Positions 7,461-10,029 of a stretch of DNA of 10,029 nucleotides are shown here, piece after piece. The notes beneath the pieces were generated by a model that was given only the letters and a program-made list of their open reading frames with translations, did not search any database and was not told the DNA's origin. Where the stretch lies: contig JAPZLL010000115.1 of assembly GCA_036250225.1 (NCBI GenBank), positions 1 to 10,029 of the forward strand, in the 5' to 3' direction. Made by a program: the position numbers and the translations under genes. The stretch's first letter is position 1, and every line of letters begins with the position of its first letter. Source of the stretch: Cercophora sp. LCS_1 (lineage: Eukaryota; Ascomycota; Sordariomycetes; Sordariales; Lasiosphaeriaceae).

Positions 7461-7681
7461 TGTCGGCCGGCAAATACAAGAAACGTATCGCGCAGGTAAA
7501 ATAACGTCATGCACACGAATTCGGCCGTAAAAACCACTGTTCAATTGATTGAAGTTATCCTCGTTGTTTTTCTTCTTCAAGCCAGAAGCCAGGGGCCACG
7601 ATTCCTTCGTTTGACCCCTCTTTTCGGCTTAAAATTAAGCCGTACCCACTTCGTGACAGCTTCTTCCGATGCCCTGCGACA
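7461..7681 (-). mobile_element. Copia LTR (3' LTR of the right-hand element), 221 bp
   Basis: The segment has 5-bp inverted termini (plus strand TGTCG ... CGACA). On the minus strand it directly follows a G-rich polypurine tract and the end of the Copia coding region, as a 3' LTR should. It abuts the broken array unit E at GGGGATT. It contains a hairpin at 7625-7642 (CGGCTTAA, AA, TTAAGCCG). It also shares TCAATTGATTGAAGTTATC (7541-7559) with the array unit (7410-7428). It shows little RIP-type change. The matching 5' LTR is not in the window. Confidence 0.8.
7625..7642. other. Perfect hairpin inside the Copia LTR
   Basis: Arms CGGCTTAA and TTAAGCCG around AA. It may be a structure in the LTR transcript or a protein-binding site; no function can be assigned. 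Confidence 0.5.
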
Positions 7682-7693
7682 CACCCCCTCAAT
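7682..7693 (-). other. Polypurine tract of the right-hand Copia
   Basis: The minus strand reads ATTGAGGGGGTG immediately before the LTR's TGTCG. It lies about 30 bases beyond the polyprotein stop, the expected place for the plus-strand priming site. Confidence 0.65.
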
Positions 7694-7720
7694 TTGGCTG
7701 TTTCAATAGACCAGTTGAAG

Positions 7721-7930
7721 CTATTCAGGGCTCGAAATTCCTTCCGGTGACTGTTCTTCTTGTGATTGAGGTGTTGGCTCTACCTCGCCTCCTTCCAGTT
7801 CGTCCTCATATCTGACTAAATTGTTGTAGGAAACCACCTTTAATTGGTGTATTTTAATCTGGTTACCCATTTTCACCATACCTATTTGGTCCCTGAATTG
7901 GCCAAACTTATCGATCGTCAACGGTTTCGT
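7721..7930 (-). pseudogene. Intact C-terminal tail of the Copia polyprotein
   Basis: Open minus-strand frame continuing the RNase H domain: MTIDKFGQFRDQIGMVKMGN near 7870-7921, then an acidic, Glu/Pro/Ser-rich end up to the stop. The first residues match the ...KPL....F..F...LG. ending of Copia polyproteins. It is not a separate gene although it can be read from an ATG. Its lack of stops contrasts sharply with the RT part and marks the edge of the little-mutated island that also covers the LTR and unit E. Confidence 0.75.
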
Positions 7931-8470
7931 TAGGCCGTTGGTTAGTATATCCCCAGTTAGAATGTGTTCTACGTATATCTAGCCTCTTTTTTTCTGTTTT
8001 TTAAACTAGTGGTTGTAGATATTGACGTGTTTTAGCTTGGTAGTAAGTTTGGTATATTTTTCGTTTATTAGTCTAATTGTTATTAAGTTGTTGCATCAAA
8101 ATTGGAGGGTCGGATCCTCAAATTCAATACCCAACTCTTTTAATAGGCGGTTGGCGAACATGGTTTCCTTAGTGGCCTGAGATAAAGCTCGAAATTCCGC
8201 CTCTGTAGTTAATAGAGTAACTATATTCTATTTATTAGTACACTAGCCAACTGTTCCTCTAAATAGTTTTATAATATAAGTTTGTAAAGATTGTTGGTTG
8301 GTAGTATTAATAAACAAGGTATTGCTCCACGTTTTGAGGGTATTATTATCCCCAAGCCTCAATGCAAAATATTGTGTTGAGAGTAGGTATTGGATTATTC
8401 GATTGGTAGTAATGTGGTATTTTTGAAAAGGATTAAGAGTAAACTGTACAAGTTTAGAGATAGTAAACGT
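7930..8470 (-). pseudogene. Copia RNase H domain relic
   Basis: The minus strand shows LNPFQKYHITTNRIIQYL (about 8390-8450), then TEAEFRAL at 8183-8206 with SQATKETMFANRLLKELGI following. Next come LKHVNIYNH, a stop and FKKQKKRG (about 7980-8035), and HILTGDILTNGLTKPL (about 7920-7965). The TEAE..AL..A.KE and H.DI..H.....V motifs are diagnostic of Copia RNase H; the Asp in the latter is Asn here. Only a few stops remain, so this is the best-preserved enzymatic part of the window. Confidence 0.88.
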
Positions 8471-8559
8471 AATATTAAGTCTGGTAATAATTATAGTATA
8501 GAATAGAAAACCAACCTTATACTAGTATTTATTAATTAATTCTAATAAGGCCGAGCCTT

Positions 8560-9350
8560 TAAAGGTAGTTAATGGTTATTATATTATTAGTATTTTAAAT
8601 AGCTTTCTTTAACTATATTACTTAGGGTTGTTGTTAAGTAGGTTAGTCAATTTATTAATATAATCAGATTGAGAGAAGTAAATCTTCTTATTATTACAGT
8701 CGCAAATAATTTCAAGACCTAAAAACTATTGTAAATCCTCGCCTCCTTATAAATTAAGGATCTTTTTAAGTTCGTTGAGGTCACTTTGTACTACTTTTTT
8801 TCGCACCTTTTAATAGGCAATAACAATATTGTCGATATAAAAGAAGATTATTTTTAATGTAAGTGTACGGCTTATAAAGAATTACTATAAAACCAAGGTT
8901 TTTAAAATTAGCGGAGAAGTAGTATTGCTAGAGGAGGGGAGATTCCTTGAGGCCATATAAAGCCTTTTAAAGAAGAAGAATCGATCCGGCTTCTTTAAAC
9001 CCTGGGGACATCCTTATAAACACCTTATAAGGCAATGAAATGTATATAAAGGCGTTAACCACGTTAAATTGAATTAGTTCGAGGTTAAATCTAATAGTAA
9101 CAGCTATTAAAGAGCGGAAAGATCGACTGGCCAACATTACAGTATAGTTACTCTCAAAGATTAAATAGAGTTATTAATCGCCTCGAACAACCAATCTGGC
9201 CTTAACTTTAATAAAATACCCACTTTTGTCAAACTTATAGATATAGACCCAATAGCAATTGAGGATTTAACGGCCTATTGCCCTAATAATAGCAACCTTA
9301 ATCCACAACCTCATTTCCTTATAATTCTGGAGGTAAAACCGTTAAACCTC
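8560..9350 (-). pseudogene. Copia reverse transcriptase (RVT_2-type) relic
   Basis: Family landmarks appear in order on the minus strand: YWVYIYKFDKSGYF (about 9210-9255), KARLVVRG (9180-9203), LASRSFRSLIAVTIRFNLE (about 9080-9140), VVNAF (9048-9062), SPGFKEAG (about 8987-9010) and ALYGLKESP (near 8940-8966). The catalytic box is YIDN (8828-8839), where active elements have YVDD: the second Asp is Asn (G-to-A) and Val is Ile. The last landmark is FLGLEIICD (about 8695-8730). The catalytic box is in a different frame from ALYGL, so a one-base indel lies between about 8840 and 8880. The enzyme would copy element RNA into DNA; this copy is dead. Confidence 0.9.
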
Positions 9351-9932
9351 TTTAAAAGAGTCTTTAAAAAGGTAATAGTGTAGTTCTCGCTCATTTTCTA
9401 GTGGCAATAACAACTAGTAATAGTACCAATACTTTAGAGATATTTATTCTTTAGTATTATATACTGTTTAATTAAATTCCTGTCTGTTAAAGGGAGATTC
9501 TTTTACACACGCGCCGGTTAAAATATTATATATCTAACGTCTGGTTAACTGAGTATTATTAAATAGAGAGATTCTTTTTTAATTAATACCAATAGTAAAA
9601 ATAGCTAATTAAGCGTTAAACTAATGCCCTACTACTATAGGATCTCGAAATCTCTGTGGAGGTAAAATTTTTATCTCTATAGAGAAAATTTCTAGTCTCA
9701 ATAGAACTGCAGCCTAAAATATTATTATAAATGGTTGATCGAGCGAGACTGGTATAAATAAACCTCCTAAGGTACCATTTTCTTAGAGGTAATTAAGCTT
9801 TATATCGAGGCCCAGAATTGTTTAAAACTTCTCTACTATTTCCTGGAATAGCGAAAAGCCACTATTTTAATTAATTTCTTAATCTATTTCATTTTCTTAC
9901 TTGCTATTACAGGGTCTTTCTCTCTTTGGCTC

Positions 9933-10028
9933 TGTTGAATTAATAGCTACCAGTGCCCTGTAACTGGTGGCTAACAGCACTGCTGCTTTGCAGCAGTGGT
10001 GGTGGGGGTGCCAAGGCACTAAGCCACA
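9933..10028 (-). repeat. Right copy of the 96-bp terminal inverted repeat
   Basis: Exact inverted copy of 1-96 with the same three palindromes. It begins TGTTGAATTAATAG next to the Copia-derived sequence and ends one base before the window end. No 5-8 bp target duplication is visible between the inner flanks of the two copies: read on the minus strand, AGTTTT precedes one copy and GAGCCA follows the other. The pair therefore does not look like the two ends of one insertion into a single site. Confidence 0.93.
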
Positions 10029-10029
10029 G

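Larger units (their letters stand above)
7721..9932 (-). pseudogene. Back half of a Ty1/Copia polyprotein (linker-RT-RNase H), mutated
   Basis: From the right inverted repeat leftwards, the minus strand carries an integrase-RT linker without clear motifs (about 9350-9932), the reverse transcriptase (about 8560-9350) and RNase H (about 7930-8470). An open C-terminal tail ends at a stop at 7721-7723. Stops replace many Gln/Trp codons, and one frame change lies just before the YVDD-like box. Damage is heavy above about 8000 and nearly absent below, where the last 60-plus codons are open. The end is followed by a polypurine tract and an LTR. It complements the gag-PR-INT half at the other end of the window, but whether both belonged to one family is inferred from position, not shown. 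Confidence 0.88.

Noticed and set aside
7509..7709. 66-codon plus-strand frame
   Set aside because: It lies antisense inside the Copia LTR and polypurine tract and shows no domain.
1..10029. Linear plasmid with terminal inverted repeats
   Set aside because: Fungal linear plasmids carry DNA or RNA polymerase genes. Here the interior is nuclear-type RIP-mutated Copia and satellite DNA with no plasmid gene.
1..10029. Single large autonomous DNA transposon bounded by the inverted repeats
   Set aside because: No transposase-like sequence was found on either strand; all coding traces are Copia. A composite captured unit cannot be ruled out but is not supported.

Overview
The window looks like a transposon graveyard from a filamentous ascomycete. 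Nearly all of it is retrotransposon debris, decayed in the way produced by RIP (repeat-induced point mutation). It is strongly AT-rich and full of TA. Coding frames are broken mostly where CAA/CAG/TGG codons have become stops, and repeat copies differ by one-way C-to-T and G-to-A transitions. I see no intact host gene, tRNA, rRNA or CRISPR array.

Layout. (1) 1-96 and 9933-10028 are a perfect 96-bp inverted repeat built of three hairpin-forming palindromes; unlike its surroundings it carries no mutations. (2) 97 to about 2682, minus strand, is the front half of a Ty1/Copia polyprotein: gag, a zinc-knuckle relic, protease and integrase, stopping at the left inverted repeat. (3) 2713-7460 is a tandem array of an unrecognised unit: four copies of about 0.8-1.1 kb plus a fragment, each full copy with about 180-bp sub-repeats and a 15-17-bp minisatellite. 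(4) One array copy carries a 516-bp GC-rich solo LTR (4772-5287) with a 5-bp target duplication. (5) 7461-7681 is a Copia LTR, followed by its polypurine tract and then, on the minus strand, the back half of a Copia polyprotein (RNase H, reverse transcriptase, linker), ending at the right inverted repeat at 9932.

Read along the minus strand, the window therefore runs linker-RT-RNase H-LTR-array-gag-PR-INT. This is a Copia element in circularly permuted order, cut near the end of integrase on both sides by the same inverted repeat. A tandem Copia array, two independent insertions, or a contig broken at a palindrome would all give this picture. Nothing here is expected to make a functional protein. 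The interest lies in the uncharacterised array, the two LTR insertions at the same position of different repeat units, the patchy mutation load, and the unmutated terminal repeats.
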